A DNA stretch of 64,000 nt from Gemmatimonas phototrophica (GTDB taxonomy: Bacteria > Gemmatimonadota > Gemmatimonadetes > Gemmatimonadales > Gemmatimonadaceae), in the NCBI RefSeq assembly GCF_000695095.2, contig NZ_CP011454.1:2046001-2110000 (forward strand). The letters run 5' to 3'. Shown piece by piece: positions 18,305 through 26,364 of this stretch (the first letter of the stretch is position 1; each line of letters starts with the position of its first letter). The notes under the pieces are model-generated. The model was given only the letters and a program-made list of their open reading frames with translations, had not been told where the DNA came from and did not search any database. The translations under genes and the position numbers were made by a program.

Positions 18305-18916
18305 ATGGTTCTGCGCGCGTTCCGGCTCGTTGCTCTTGGCTCGCTCTGTGCTGCCGGTCTTCCCGGCAGTGCACAGGCGCAAGCGACCGACTCCACGCGC
18401 GCACGAACCTCGGCCGATTCGGCCAAGAATGCTTCCGGCCCAACGAAGGCAGCGGCGCGAGCGGGGGGATTGCCCGGGCGATTCATCCCACCCATTACGC
18501 CGCGACGCGCCTTTCTGCTCTCCGCGGTGCTCCCCGGTTTGGGCCAGTCGCGCCTTGATCGAGGCTCGTCAGGAGCACTGTTTGCCGCGGTGGAGTTGTC
18601 GGCGTTGGTGATGGTCCGCCGCAGCAGCGCCGACTTGCGGGAAGCCCGACGCTTTCGCCGTGATTCCTTGCCCGCGACGTTTGTGGTCTCCGGCGAAAGG
18701 CTGATCAGCCAGGGATCGTTTGTTACCCGATACGACGAAGATCTCGTGCGGACCCGCCGCCTGCATGTGGAAGATTGGCTCGCCGTGATCGGCTTCAACC
18801 ATTTGTTCGCTGGAGCCGATGCCTTTGTGGCGGCCCAGCTCTGGGATGTGCCCGTCAAGCTGTCGGCGGCCCCGCTCCGCGGGGGCCCACTCTTCATGGC
18901 CACGATCGTCTTCTGA
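18305..18916 (+). CDS. Exported protein of unknown function, DUF5683-like
   Basis: I do not recognise a function. The 203 aa protein has a signal peptide ending near residue 25 (SAQAQA), a low-complexity linker, then PRRAFLLSAVLPGLGQSRLDRGSSGALFAAVEL at about 66-98. That Pro-Gly-x-Gly-Gln segment flanked by hydrophobic residues resembles DUF5683 proteins of Bacteroidota and relatives. A second gene at 33881 carries the same kind of segment. It lies 14 bases after ridA and 14 before murI. Confidence 0.6.
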   Translation: MVLRAFRLVALGSLCAAGLPGSAQAQATDSTRARTSADSAKNASGPTKAAARAGGLPGRFIPPITPRRAFLLSAVLPGLGQSRLDRGSSGALFAAVELSALVMVRRSSADLREARRFRRDSLPATFVVSGERLISQGSFVTRYDEDLVRTRRLHVEDWLAVIGFNHLFAGADAFVAAQLWDVPVKLSAAPLRGGPLFMATIVF

Positions 18917-18930
18917 ACATCACGCCTGTC

Positions 18931-19758
18931 ATGACACGGGCCGCGTCGCCCACCGCCCCCATTGGCGTGTTCGATTCGGGGCTCGGCGGACTTACCGTGG
19001 CCCGGGCGGTGCTTCGGCAGCTGCCGAACGAGTCACTGGTGTACGTCGGCGACAGTGCACGAGTGCCCTACGGCCCCAAGAGCCCGGACACCGTACGTCG
19101 TTACGCGCTGCAGATCGGCGAATGGCTGGTGGAGCAGGGAGTGAAATGCGTCGTGGTGGCCTGCAATACCGCTACCGCACATGCACTTGAGGCGCTGCAG
19201 GCCGCACTGCCCGTACCGGTGATTGGGGTCATTACCCCTGGGGCACGCGCGGCTGTGCGCACCACCACGCACGGCGCCGTGGGGGTGATTGCGACCAGTG
19301 GCACCATTGCCTCGGGGGCCTATGTGAAGGCTCTGCGCGTGGCCGCCCAGGGCACCGACATCCCGCTGGCTGTGCAGGCGGTGGCATGTCCGCTGTTCGT
19401 GCCACTGGTGGAAGAGGGGTGGGTGGAGCATCCCGCCACGCGCCTCATTGTGCAGCAGTATCTCGCGCCTCTACGTGCACAGGCGGTAGACACCTTGGTG
19501 CTTGGGTGCACGCACTACCCGCTGCTGCGTGATGTCATTGCCGACGAAATGGGGGCAACGGTTGCTTTGATTGATAGCGCCGAGGAAACCGCCGTCGATG
19601 TGGTCCGGGTACTCAGCGAAAGCAACCGGCTCGCGCCGGATCACGGCACGCCAGTGCACCGTTTTGTTTCCTCCGATGCGCCGCATCACTTCCTCGTGCT
19701 CGGCAGCCGATTCCTAGGACGGCCGCTCAACCACGTCGAGCACCACGTGTTCACCTGA
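18931..19758 (+). CDS. murI: Glutamate racemase
   Basis: MurI makes D-glutamate for peptidoglycan without a cofactor. The 275 aa product begins PIGVFDSGLGGLTVARA; the two catalytic Cys are C78 (VVVACNTATAHA) and C193 (LGCTHYPLLR), and the catalytic Asp is D15. I start at ATG 18931 because the conserved domain begins directly after it; an upstream in-frame start at 18775 would run through the preceding gene. The 3' end overlaps the convergent lpxH gene by 45 bases. Confidence 0.95.
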   Translation: MTRAASPTAPIGVFDSGLGGLTVARAVLRQLPNESLVYVGDSARVPYGPKSPDTVRRYALQIGEWLVEQGVKCVVVACNTATAHALEALQAALPVPVIGVITPGARAAVRTTTHGAVGVIATSGTIASGAYVKALRVAAQGTDIPLAVQAVACPLFVPLVEEGWVEHPATRLIVQQYLAPLRAQAVDTLVLGCTHYPLLRDVIADEMGATVALIDSAEETAVDVVRVLSESNRLAPDHGTPVHRFVSSDAPHHFLVLGSRFLGRPLNHVEHHVFT

Positions 19759-20475
19759 GTCATCCCATTGCCTTCGGGAAATACGTGCATCCTCAATCAC
19801 GAGATACTGGTGATCGAGGTACCACGCACCGGCATTGCCGTAGACGCCCGCCCCGGCATGGACCAGCGTGGGAACATGAGAATGTCCATGCAGCACCAGG
19901 CGAGGGCCATCGGTAGCCGTTAGGGCGGCTGTGGCGACCGCCAGCAGTCCGGCGCCTCCATCACGGGCGCGCCCCTTTCGGCTCGTTTTGGAACTTTGCA
20001 TGGCAATGCGCGAGGCCAGATCGGGGTGAAGCCACGAGAAGGCGGCATTCGACCACGGGTGTCGCAATACGGTGCGCAGGCGGCGATATGGTGCGTCTTC
20101 AACCTCGCGAAGCCCGTCACCGTGGGCCAGAAGCGTGTCCCACGCCCCAATCGGGCCGCGCCACGGGTCGAGGGTGTACCTGGCCCCCGTTTCCCGCTGC
20201 AGGGCCTCGCCGCCCCAGCAATCATGGTTGCCACCAATCCATAGCACCGGGATTCCGGCATCATGCAGGTCGGCCAATGCGGCGAGCACCCGAAAACCAA
20301 TACGGGGCATCGCGTAGCGCCAGGCAAACCAGAAATCGAACAGGTCGCCCATAATCACCACCGACCGCGCCTGGGCGGGAATGTCCCGCAACAAACGGAG
20401 CAGCGCCCGCTCTGAATCGAGCGTCGCGACGCCAAGGTGCACGTCGCCAATCACATGGCAGGGAGTCGGGAGCAC
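19714..20475 (-). CDS. lpxH: UDP-2,3-diacylglucosamine diphosphatase (LpxH-type)
   Basis: LpxH cleaves UDP-2,3-diacylglucosamine to lipid X, the fourth step of lipid A synthesis, at the inner face of the membrane. The 253 aa protein is a calcineurin-like metallophosphatase with the five signature blocks IGDVHLG, MGDLFDFW, GGNHDCWGG, LLAHGDGL and LHGHSHVP. The GDLFDFW and NHD blocks are typical of LpxH. It is the only lpx gene outside the 49-56 kb cluster. It is alone on the minus strand and overlaps murI at its 3' end. Confidence 0.85.
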   Translation of the reverse strand: MLPTPCHVIGDVHLGVATLDSERALLRLLRDIPAQARSVVIMGDLFDFWFAWRYAMPRIGFRVLAALADLHDAGIPVLWIGGNHDCWGGEALQRETGARYTLDPWRGPIGAWDTLLAHGDGLREVEDAPYRRLRTVLRHPWSNAAFSWLHPDLASRIAMQSSKTSRKGRARDGGAGLLAVATAALTATDGPRLVLHGHSHVPTLVHAGAGVYGNAGAWYLDHQYLVIEDARISRRQWDDSGEHVVLDVVERPS

Positions 20476-20557
20476 ACCGTCAGTCTAACGCGTCCAGGGC
20501 GCGCCGACAAAGGGCGGGCTGGGTGCGTGGAACGCCTCACCGGAGCATTTTTCCCGC

Positions 20558-21031
20558 ATGCCTTCTGAAACCGTTTCCGAATTGCGCGTGCGGTACGCCG
20601 AGACCGACCAGATGGGGGTGGTGTACCATGCCAACTACCTCGTGTGGTGTGAGATTGGCCGCACTGACTTCATCCGGTACGCCGGCCGATCCTACGCGGA
20701 CCTTGAACGCGAAGGGGTGTTGCTGGCGGTCTCCGATGCCTCCCTGCGGTTCCATGCGTCGGCACGTTATGACGATCCCATTCGTGTCCACACGACGATG
20801 ACGACAGTGGGCTCGCGCGGGATGAGCTTTGCCTATCGCATAGTACGGGCGGATACCGGTGCCCTTCTCGTCTCAGCGGCAACGACACTGGTGTCCATCA
20901 ATCGGGACGGAAAACTGTGTGCATTGCCGCGCGAGGTACGCCACTGGTTGCAGGCGGCCATGCATCAGGAATCCGAACCATCCGACGTGACCACCATCCT
21001 CGCGTCCGACGCGACAGGGCATGCGATATGA
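20558..21031 (+). CDS. YbgC/FadM-type acyl-CoA thioesterase
   Basis: This 157 aa protein is a hot-dog-fold thioesterase of the 4-hydroxybenzoyl-CoA thioesterase/YbgC group. The motif VRYAETDQMGVVYHANYLVWCE contains the catalytic Asp (D17) and the conserved His. YbgC genes usually sit beside tol-pal; here the neighbour is a HEAT-cyclophilin lipoprotein whose ATG overlaps the stop codon (ATGA at 21028). The substrate cannot be deduced. Upstream, 82 bases separate it from the divergent lpxH gene. Confidence 0.85.
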   Translation: MPSETVSELRVRYAETDQMGVVYHANYLVWCEIGRTDFIRYAGRSYADLEREGVLLAVSDASLRFHASARYDDPIRVHTTMTTVGSRGMSFAYRIVRADTGALLVSAATTLVSINRDGKLCALPREVRHWLQAAMHQESEPSDVTTILASDATGHAI

Positions 21032-22764
21032 GGGAGTTTTTTCGGTTGGTGATCCGCGGGGCGGTCTTGATGGCGGCGGCTACGGGTTGCAGTCAGGCCA
21101 CGATGCGTGGAACGGACGCATCTGTTCCCCCCGCTCCTCTCAGCGCGGATGCCCGTCTGCTGGAAATGGTCGACCAGCGTCGGCCGGATACCGCGCTGGT
21201 GGACCAGTTATTGGCTGATCCGGATCCCGTGCGTCGTGCGCGCACCGCGCTGGCCATTGGGCAAGCACGCATTCAGTTGCGCTATGGGCGCCTGCGTCAG
21301 TTGCTGGTGGATGGTGACACCGCGATTGCCGCCAACGCCGCGTATGCGCTTGGTATTGCCCGGGACATCGCGTCGGTTCCGGCGCTGGCGCGTGCGGTGG
21401 GTGGTGCACCGGATGCCGTGGCGCGCGAAGCCGCGTGGGCTCTGGGCGAAATGGGGGAAATGGGACGCTCGATCATTACACAAGGGCTCGGCGAAGGCAT
21501 GGAACGGCCACGGGAACAGAGTCCGGTGGGGAGCCGGGGACCGTCCGTTCGCGCCGCGCTGGTGCTGGCCACCGTGAAGCTGCGAAATGCCCCAATGGCC
21601 TTGGTCACCCCATGGTTGGCTGACAGCTCGGAGCAGGTTGTTCGCGCCGCCGCGTATGTGGTGGCGCGTCTTCGCGCGCCCGCCGGCGTGCGTGAAATGC
21701 TGGTCGTGCGTGCCCATCCGGATGAAGAAGTGCGACAGCATGTCGCCCGGGCGCTCGCTCGCAGTGCCGCCGGTGATTCGTTGGGGGCACCGGCGCGCGA
21801 GGCGCTGCGGGTTTTGCTGCGGGACAGCAGTGAGCGCGTGCGTGTGAATGCGGTGCAGAGTGCCGCCACGTACGGGGCGGCCCTGGCCAATGACATTGAA
21901 CCGCTGTTCCGTGATCCAGCGAGGAACGTACGAATGGCAACGGCCGAGACGTTCGCTGATGTTGGAGGCCGGGAGATCGCCCGCTGGCAGCGCGCGTGGG
22001 ATACCGACACCATGTTTGCCGTGCGACGCGTGCTCCTGCAGCAGACGCGTCGGCTGGGAATCCCCATCTTTGAGGGGGTCGAGCAGCAGTGGGCAACCAA
22101 TACGGACTGGCGTGTTCGTGTGGCCGCATTGGGATCGGGCGAACGGGGGGCGGTTTTCGATAGCAGTCTGGCTCGTCGAATGGTGGCCGATCCTGATGCG
22201 CGGGTTCGTCGCACCGCGCGATCCCGAATGGGGATCCGTGATTCGGCGGTGAGTGTGGCGCCTCGATCCTCGGCACCTGTTCCGCGTCCTTTGGCGGAGT
22301 ACGAACGGCTCGTGCAACGCTATTGGCAGCCTGGTGCCATGCCTCCAACGGCGTGCATCGATACCGAGTACGGGACCATCACGTTACAGTTGTTCGCGCG
22401 GGAGGCGCCGCTGGTCGTGGAGGCGTTTACCCGGCTGGCCCAACAGGGCAAGTACCGGAACACGACCTTCCATCGCGTGGTACCAAACTTCGTCGTGCAG
22501 GACGGCGACATCACCAATGGCACCGGCGATCCGGAACCCTTTTTCTCACTGCGTGAGAGCTGGTCGCGGCAACGGCACGGCCGTGGTTGCCTGGGGTTGG
22601 CCACCGCAGGGCCTGATACGGGTGGAAGTCAGTATTACATGTGCCATTCCACGCAGCCGCACCTTGATGGTGGATACACGGTGTTCGGCCGCGTGGTAGA
22701 TGGGTTTGACGTGATGGATCGCCTCGTGCAGGGAGACATGATGTTGCAGGTCCGGGTGCCGTGA
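21028..22764 (+). CDS. Lipoprotein with HEAT repeats and a C-terminal cyclophilin-type peptidyl-prolyl isomerase domain
   Basis: The 578 aa product starts at ATG 21028 with a lipoprotein signal (AVLMAAATGC, Cys at residue 21). Residues about 45-420 are Ala/Arg-rich alpha-helical repeats of HEAT type (units such as DPVRRARTALAIGQARIQ and SEQVVRAAAYVVARLRAP). From about residue 440 there is a cyclophilin domain (TEYGTITLQLFAREAPLVVEAF, FHRVVPNFVVQDGD, GSQYYMCHS, DGGYTVFGRVVDG). It probably acts as an envelope-anchored protein-folding factor, with the HEAT part as a binding surface. It overlaps the next gene by 4 bases (GTGA). Confidence 0.85.
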   Translation: MREFFRLVIRGAVLMAAATGCSQATMRGTDASVPPAPLSADARLLEMVDQRRPDTALVDQLLADPDPVRRARTALAIGQARIQLRYGRLRQLLVDGDTAIAANAAYALGIARDIASVPALARAVGGAPDAVAREAAWALGEMGEMGRSIITQGLGEGMERPREQSPVGSRGPSVRAALVLATVKLRNAPMALVTPWLADSSEQVVRAAAYVVARLRAPAGVREMLVVRAHPDEEVRQHVARALARSAAGDSLGAPAREALRVLLRDSSERVRVNAVQSAATYGAALANDIEPLFRDPARNVRMATAETFADVGGREIARWQRAWDTDTMFAVRRVLLQQTRRLGIPIFEGVEQQWATNTDWRVRVAALGSGERGAVFDSSLARRMVADPDARVRRTARSRMGIRDSAVSVAPRSSAPVPRPLAEYERLVQRYWQPGAMPPTACIDTEYGTITLQLFAREAPLVVEAFTRLAQQGKYRNTTFHRVVPNFVVQDGDITNGTGDPEPFFSLRESWSRQRHGRGCLGLATAGPDTGGSQYYMCHSTQPHLDGGYTVFGRVVDGFDVMDRLVQGDMMLQVRVP

Positions 22765-23465
22765 CGTGGTATGCCTTGGGTAGCCGTCGTGGTTCGGCCA
22801 CCATGGCGATGGCGGGGAGCCTCCTGCTGTCAGCGGGCTGCGCCCCGGCGGCGCGGCCGCTGACGGGTGCGCCAACTCGTGCCGTCTTGCCGCCCTCCGC
22901 TATTCCGACGGCGCCCACCGTGCTGCGTTTCACCTGGTCCTACAAAGACGAAACCTTTGAGGCTTCAGGAGACGGCGCTGTCCGCCGACTTGGGCCGGAT
23001 CGGGCACGACTCGACTTCTTTTTGCGGAACGGGATGGCAGGGGGATACGCCATTCTGGTTGGCGATACGTTGACCATACCAGGGATCGATCTCGTCAAGC
23101 GGATGCTGCCCCCTGTGCCGCTGCTCTGGGCGTCACTGGGCCGGCTGGCGTTACCGCCAACGGCGGACACGCTGGCCCGTCAGGATGGTGACACGCTGCG
23201 GGCCGATCTGGGGACGCTGCGGGGGCGCGATGCGTCCGGTGCAGACGGGCGCGCCTGGCGTGTGGCCTTCGCCGGAACCCAGCTGGCACGCGTCGATCGC
23301 ATCGAAGACGGAAAAGTCATTGAGTGGATGACCCGGAGCGTAGGGCAGGACGGCCCGCTCCGTTTGCAGTATGTTCATGAGCGCGGCAAGCGACGTCTCG
23401 CTATTGCTGTGACCGATACCACGATTGTCGAGGGCTTCGATGACGCCATCTGGCGCCGCCGCTGA
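22761..23465 (+). CDS. Predicted lipoprotein, possibly LolB/DUF4292-like
   Basis: This 234 aa protein has a lipobox (LLLSAGC, Cys at residue 27) after an N-terminal hydrophobic stretch. The body is predicted mostly beta (RFTWSYKDETFEASGDGAVRRLGPDRARLDFFL; TLTIPGIDLVKRMLPPVP), like the single-sheet fold of LolB and DUF4292 lipoproteins. That is a resemblance by eye only. lolC/E and lolD are at 39.7-41.6 kb, so a LolB-like receptor would make sense. GTG 22761 overlaps the previous stop; ATG at residue 15 is an alternative start. Confidence 0.5.
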   Translation: MTWYALGSRRGSATMAMAGSLLLSAGCAPAARPLTGAPTRAVLPPSAIPTAPTVLRFTWSYKDETFEASGDGAVRRLGPDRARLDFFLRNGMAGGYAILVGDTLTIPGIDLVKRMLPPVPLLWASLGRLALPPTADTLARQDGDTLRADLGTLRGRDASGADGRAWRVAFAGTQLARVDRIEDGKVIEWMTRSVGQDGPLRLQYVHERGKRRLAIAVTDTTIVEGFDDAIWRRR

Positions 23466-23478
23466 ACAGAGGGCTGTG

Positions 23479-24015
23479 ATGGACCGAGAGCGTGTTCGCG
23501 GGTCCCGGCGGGCGCTGTTGCGCCAGTCGATGTTTGCTGTTGGTGGGTTGGCCATGTGTGCCGTCACAGGTTGCTATGGCTTCTCGGGTGGCGGTGGGCT
23601 GCCGCGCACACTGAAAACGGTCGCGATCCAGCCGTTTGACAATCAGACGGCGGCCCCCGAACTCCAGCGCGAGTTGTTTGAGCAGTTGCGCAACGTCATG
23701 CGCGATCGCCTCAATCTTCGGGAAGCCCCTGAGGCGCGGGCCGACCTGGTCGTGCGCGGGACCATCGTCACCTACGACGTCGATCTTCCGCTGGGCGCCT
23801 CGGCCGACGGACGGAACACGGCGTCCAATCGCCGGCGTCTGCAGCTGGCCATCGACATCGAGATTGTGGAGTCTGCGACCAGTCGGGTGCTGTTGACGAA
23901 GAAGGGGCTGGCGCGTGAAGGGCAATACGCGGAAGGAGGCGAAGCCAGTGGCCGCAAGAATGCGCTGGAAAGCCTCATGACCGACATCGTGGAAGGAGTG
24001 CAGTCGCAGTGGTAA
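23479..24015 (+). CDS. lptE: LptE-family outer-membrane LPS-assembly lipoprotein
   Basis: LptE plugs and chaperones the LptD barrel that inserts LPS into the outer leaflet. The 178 aa protein has a lipobox (CAVTGC, Cys32) and the family-typical segment LKTVAIQPFDNQTAAPELQRELFEQLRNVM, then a region of alternating strands and a helix ending IVEGVQSQW. The start at ATG 23479 gives a signal peptide with an SRRALLR motif resembling a twin-arginine (Tat) signal, which is odd for LptE. No lptD is visible in the window. Confidence 0.75.
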   Translation: MDRERVRGSRRALLRQSMFAVGGLAMCAVTGCYGFSGGGGLPRTLKTVAIQPFDNQTAAPELQRELFEQLRNVMRDRLNLREAPEARADLVVRGTIVTYDVDLPLGASADGRNTASNRRRLQLAIDIEIVESATSRVLLTKKGLAREGQYAEGGEASGRKNALESLMTDIVEGVQSQW

Positions 24016-24497
24016 CGCGTGATGCCCCGCGGTATCCCGTTTCGAAAGTGATGGACTGGGACACCGCCGCGCTCTGGCGCCGAGGCGTGCGCGGAAATGT
24101 GGTATTTACCAATGGGGTCTTTGATCTGCTGCACCCCGGACACATTGAAGTGCTCGACATGGCGCGTCGCGAAGGCGCCGCGCTGATTGTCGGTCTCAAC
24201 AGTGACGCATCGGTGCGACGGCTGAAAGGGCCCACGCGGCCGGTGCGCTCCACCGCCGAACGGGCACTGGTGTTGGCCGGCTTGGAGTCGGTGGATGCGG
24301 TCGTGGTCTTCGAGGAGGATACGCCGCTCGAGCTCGTGTGGCGCCTCGAGCCGGATGTCATTGTAAAGGGCGGCGACTATTCGCCGGACACCATTGTCGG
24401 GGCAGATGTTGTGACAGCGCGCGGCGGTCGTGTTGTTGTCATTCCGCTCGTGAGCGGTCAATCCACCACCTCCATCATCGAGAAACTTCGTGGCTGA
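24009..24497 (+). CDS. Cytidylyltransferase-family adenylyltransferase, heptose-1-phosphate type (HldE C-domain/RfaE2)
   Basis: This 162 aa protein is a stand-alone nucleotidyltransferase of the RfaE2 type. It has [22 protein letters not shown] (HxGH-type motif), the [17 protein letters not shown] segment, and [19 protein letters not shown] and [14 protein letters not shown] at the C-terminus, all typical of D-glycero-beta-D-manno-heptose 1-phosphate adenylyltransferase. The kinase half of HldE is not in this gene, so the activity is split or that half lies elsewhere. It overlaps lptE by 7 bases and rph by 8. Confidence 0.85.
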   Translation: MVTRDAPRYPVSKVMDWDTAALWRRGVRGNVVFTNGVFDLLHPGHIEVLDMARREGAALIVGLNSDASVRRLKGPTRPVRSTAERALVLAGLESVDAVVVFEEDTPLELVWRLEPDVIVKGGDYSPDTIVGADVVTARGGRVVVIPLVSGQSTTSIIEKLRG

Positions 24498-25245
24498 TTC
24501 TCCAACCACCAGTCGTATCCTGCGCGTCGGACGCGCCAACAGCGATCTGCGCCCGGTGACGCTGGAGCGCGGTGCTGTGCCGTATGCCGAGGGCTCGTGT
24601 GTTGTGAGTTTCGGGCGTACGCGTGTGCTGTGTGCCGCGTCGGTGGAAAGCGGCGTGCCAGGCTGGAAGAAAGGGTCGGGTGAGGGATGGGTGACGGCGG
24701 AGTATGCCATGTTGCCCCGCGCCACTCGCACGCGCGTGTCGCGTGAACGGTCGCAGGTTGGTGGGCGCACACAGGAAATCCAACGGCTGATCGGTCGAAG
24801 TGTGCGAGCCATGCTCGACGGGTTCGCTTTCGGGGAGTTCACCGTCAAGGTGGATTGCGATGTGTTGCAGGCGGATGGAGGGACGCGGACTGCTGCCATC
24901 ACTGGCGCGTGCGTGGCCGTCGAGGATGCCTTTGCGTGGATGGTGGCAACCGGACGGTTGCCGGTGTCGCCGGTTCGGCGCCGCGTGGCCGCCATCAGTG
25001 TGGGGATCATCGACGGCGAACCGCGCCTTGATCTCGACTACGAGGAAGATGTACGTGCGGGGGTGGACATGAACGTCGTGATGAGCAGTGAAGGGCGCTT
25101 CGTCGAGGTCCAGGGCACCGGGGAGAACGGGACGTTTGCACGCGAGGAACTCAACGCGCTACTGGATTTGGCGGTGCATGGCATCGGGACTCTCGATGGC
25201 ATGCAGCAGCAGGTGCTGGCCCAGCCGTTGCCCATGCCTGTCTGA
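24490..25245 (+). CDS. rph: Ribonuclease PH
   Basis: RNase PH is a phosphorolytic 3'-5' exoribonuclease that trims tRNA precursor 3' ends. The 251 aa protein shows the [28 protein letters not shown] beginning, the [14 protein letters not shown] basic loop, GRSVRAMLD and [26 protein letters not shown] 24490 overlaps the preceding gene. It sits just upstream of a tRNA cluster, which is suggestive context for a tRNA-processing enzyme. It overlaps rdgB by one base (TGATG). Confidence 0.95.
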   Translation: MADSPTTSRILRVGRANSDLRPVTLERGAVPYAEGSCVVSFGRTRVLCAASVESGVPGWKKGSGEGWVTAEYAMLPRATRTRVSRERSQVGGRTQEIQRLIGRSVRAMLDGFAFGEFTVKVDCDVLQADGGTRTAAITGACVAVEDAFAWMVATGRLPVSPVRRRVAAISVGIIDGEPRLDLDYEEDVRAGVDMNVVMSSEGRFVEVQGTGENGTFAREELNALLDLAVHGIGTLDGMQQQVLAQPLPMPV

Positions 25246-25925
25246 TGCCCGGTGTGGAGCGTGTGCCCCTGGTGCTGGCCTCCCGGAGTGCCGGCAAGCT
25301 GCGTGAATTGGGGCCGCTGTTGCAGCAGCATGGGTGGCGTGCGCTGACGTTGGACGAGCTTGGCGTGGCCGTCGGCGAGGACGAGGACGGACTGGAAGCC
25401 TTTGATACGTTCGAAGCCAATGCCCTGGCGAAAGCCCGGTATTTCGCGGAACGTACAGGGCACGTGGTGTTGGCCGATGATTCGGGGCTGGCGGTGGATG
25501 CCCTCGATGGGCGTCCGGGGGTCCATAGCAAGCGCTGGTCGGGAAGCCTGTTGGAAGGGCCGGCGCTGGACGAGGCGAACAACCGGTACCTGCAGGACGC
25601 GCTGTTGGAGGCGGCCCAGCGGGGAAGGGCAGAGCGGACGGCACGGTACGTCTGCGCGGCAGCCTGTGTGTGGCCTGGGTTCTCCTGTGTGGAGCTGGGG
25701 ACAACGGCAGGCATGCTGCTGGATGCGCCGCGCGGCGCCGGTGGCTTTGGCTATGACCCGTATTTTTGGTCCAGCGAACTTGAGATGACGTTTGCGGAGG
25801 CGACGCGCGACGCGAAAGCCGTCGTGAGTCACCGGGGGCGTGCGTTCAGAGCGTTGTTCGCGGAAATGGAGAAACTTTCCATGAATTTGCTGTCGCCAGT
25901 TGACCCGGGCCCCTGGTCGGGATAA
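25245..25925 (+). CDS. rdgB: Non-canonical purine NTP pyrophosphatase (RdgB/HAM1 family)
   Basis: RdgB hydrolyses ITP, dITP and XTP so that deaminated purines are not incorporated. The 226 aa protein has the family motifs LVLASRSAGKLREL, LADDSGLAVDALDGRPGVHSKRWSG, GAGGFGYDPYFW and SHRGRAFRALF. Start ATG 25245 overlaps the rph stop. The 3' end contains the promoter for the tRNA cluster: the TTGACC box at 25900 and the stop codon TAA, which is part of the -10 box. Confidence 0.95.
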   Translation: MPGVERVPLVLASRSAGKLRELGPLLQQHGWRALTLDELGVAVGEDEDGLEAFDTFEANALAKARYFAERTGHVVLADDSGLAVDALDGRPGVHSKRWSGSLLEGPALDEANNRYLQDALLEAAQRGRAERTARYVCAAACVWPGFSCVELGTTAGMLLDAPRGAGGFGYDPYFWSSELEMTFAEATRDAKAVVSHRGRAFRALFAEMEKLSMNLLSPVDPGPWSG

Positions 25926-25928
25926 CAT
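25900..25928 (+). promoter_or_regulatory. Promoter of the tRNA-Pro/Arg/Lys cluster
   Basis: TTGACC (25900-25905), a 17-base spacer, then TAACAT (25923-25928). It overlaps the last codons of rdgB. Transcription would begin near 25935, about 24 bases before tRNA-Pro. This is the cleanest housekeeping-type promoter outside the rRNA operon. Confidence 0.7.
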
Positions 25929-25958
25929 ACCCCGCCGCTGGAAGGCGGTGCTGATGAG

Positions 25959-26032
25959 CGGGGCGTAGCGTAGCCCGGTATCGCGCCTGCTTTGGGAGCA
26001 GGAGGTCGCCGGTTCGAATCCGGCCGCCCCGA
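25959..26032 (+). tRNA. tRNA-Pro (anticodon TGG)
   Basis: The 7-bp acceptor stem pairs 25959-25965 with 26025-26031. The anticodon stem CCTGC/GCAGG encloses loop TTTGGGA (anticodon TGG at 25993-25995), and the T arm GCCGG-TTCGAAT-CCGGC is at 26008-26024. CCA is not encoded. Confidence 0.97.
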
Positions 26033-26087
26033 CTTAGTGTGAGGCAGTTGCAGTCAGGTGCCCGCAAGGGTGACCAAGCGTGTGCAG

Positions 26088-26161
26088 GCGCCAGTAGCTC
26101 AGATGGATAGAGCGGCAGCCTTCTAAGCTGTTGGTCGGGGGTTCGAATCCCTCCTGGCGCG
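26088..26161 (+). tRNA. tRNA-Arg (anticodon TCT)
   Basis: The acceptor stem GCGCCAG (26088-26094) pairs with CTGGCGC (26154-26160). The anticodon stem GCAGC/GCTGT encloses CTTCTAA, giving anticodon TCT. The GTTCGAATC T-loop region is present. CCA is not encoded. Confidence 0.97.
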
Positions 26162-26199
26162 TCAACCGGCCGATGTAGGAACCGCGGATGTAGCATTCC

Positions 26200-26271
26200 G
26201 CACCCTTAGCTCAATGGTAGAGCAGCTGACTCTTAATCAGTAGGTTCTAGGTTCGAGTCCTAGAGGGTGCA
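26200..26271 (+). tRNA. tRNA-Lys (anticodon CTT)
   Basis: The acceptor stem GCACCCT (26200-26206) pairs with AGGGTGC (26264-26270). The anticodon loop CTCTTAA gives CTT, and the GGTTCGAGTCC T-arm is present. A perfect intrinsic terminator follows four bases downstream. Confidence 0.97.
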
Positions 26272-26274
26272 CTT

Positions 26275-26310
26275 CGCGGCGGTCGCGAGAGCGACCGCCG
26301 CGCTTTTTTT
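26275..26310 (+). terminator. Intrinsic terminator of the tRNA cluster
   Basis: A perfect 12-bp GC-rich stem (26275-26286 with 26291-26302) with a GAGA tetraloop is followed by seven T residues (26304-26310). It separates the tRNA transcript from the rRNA operon leader. Confidence 0.93.
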
Positions 26311-26364
26311 CCGAAAGCGAGCTCATCTGTGAGCTCGCGAGAGGGGGAGAAGGAGGTAGTCTGC

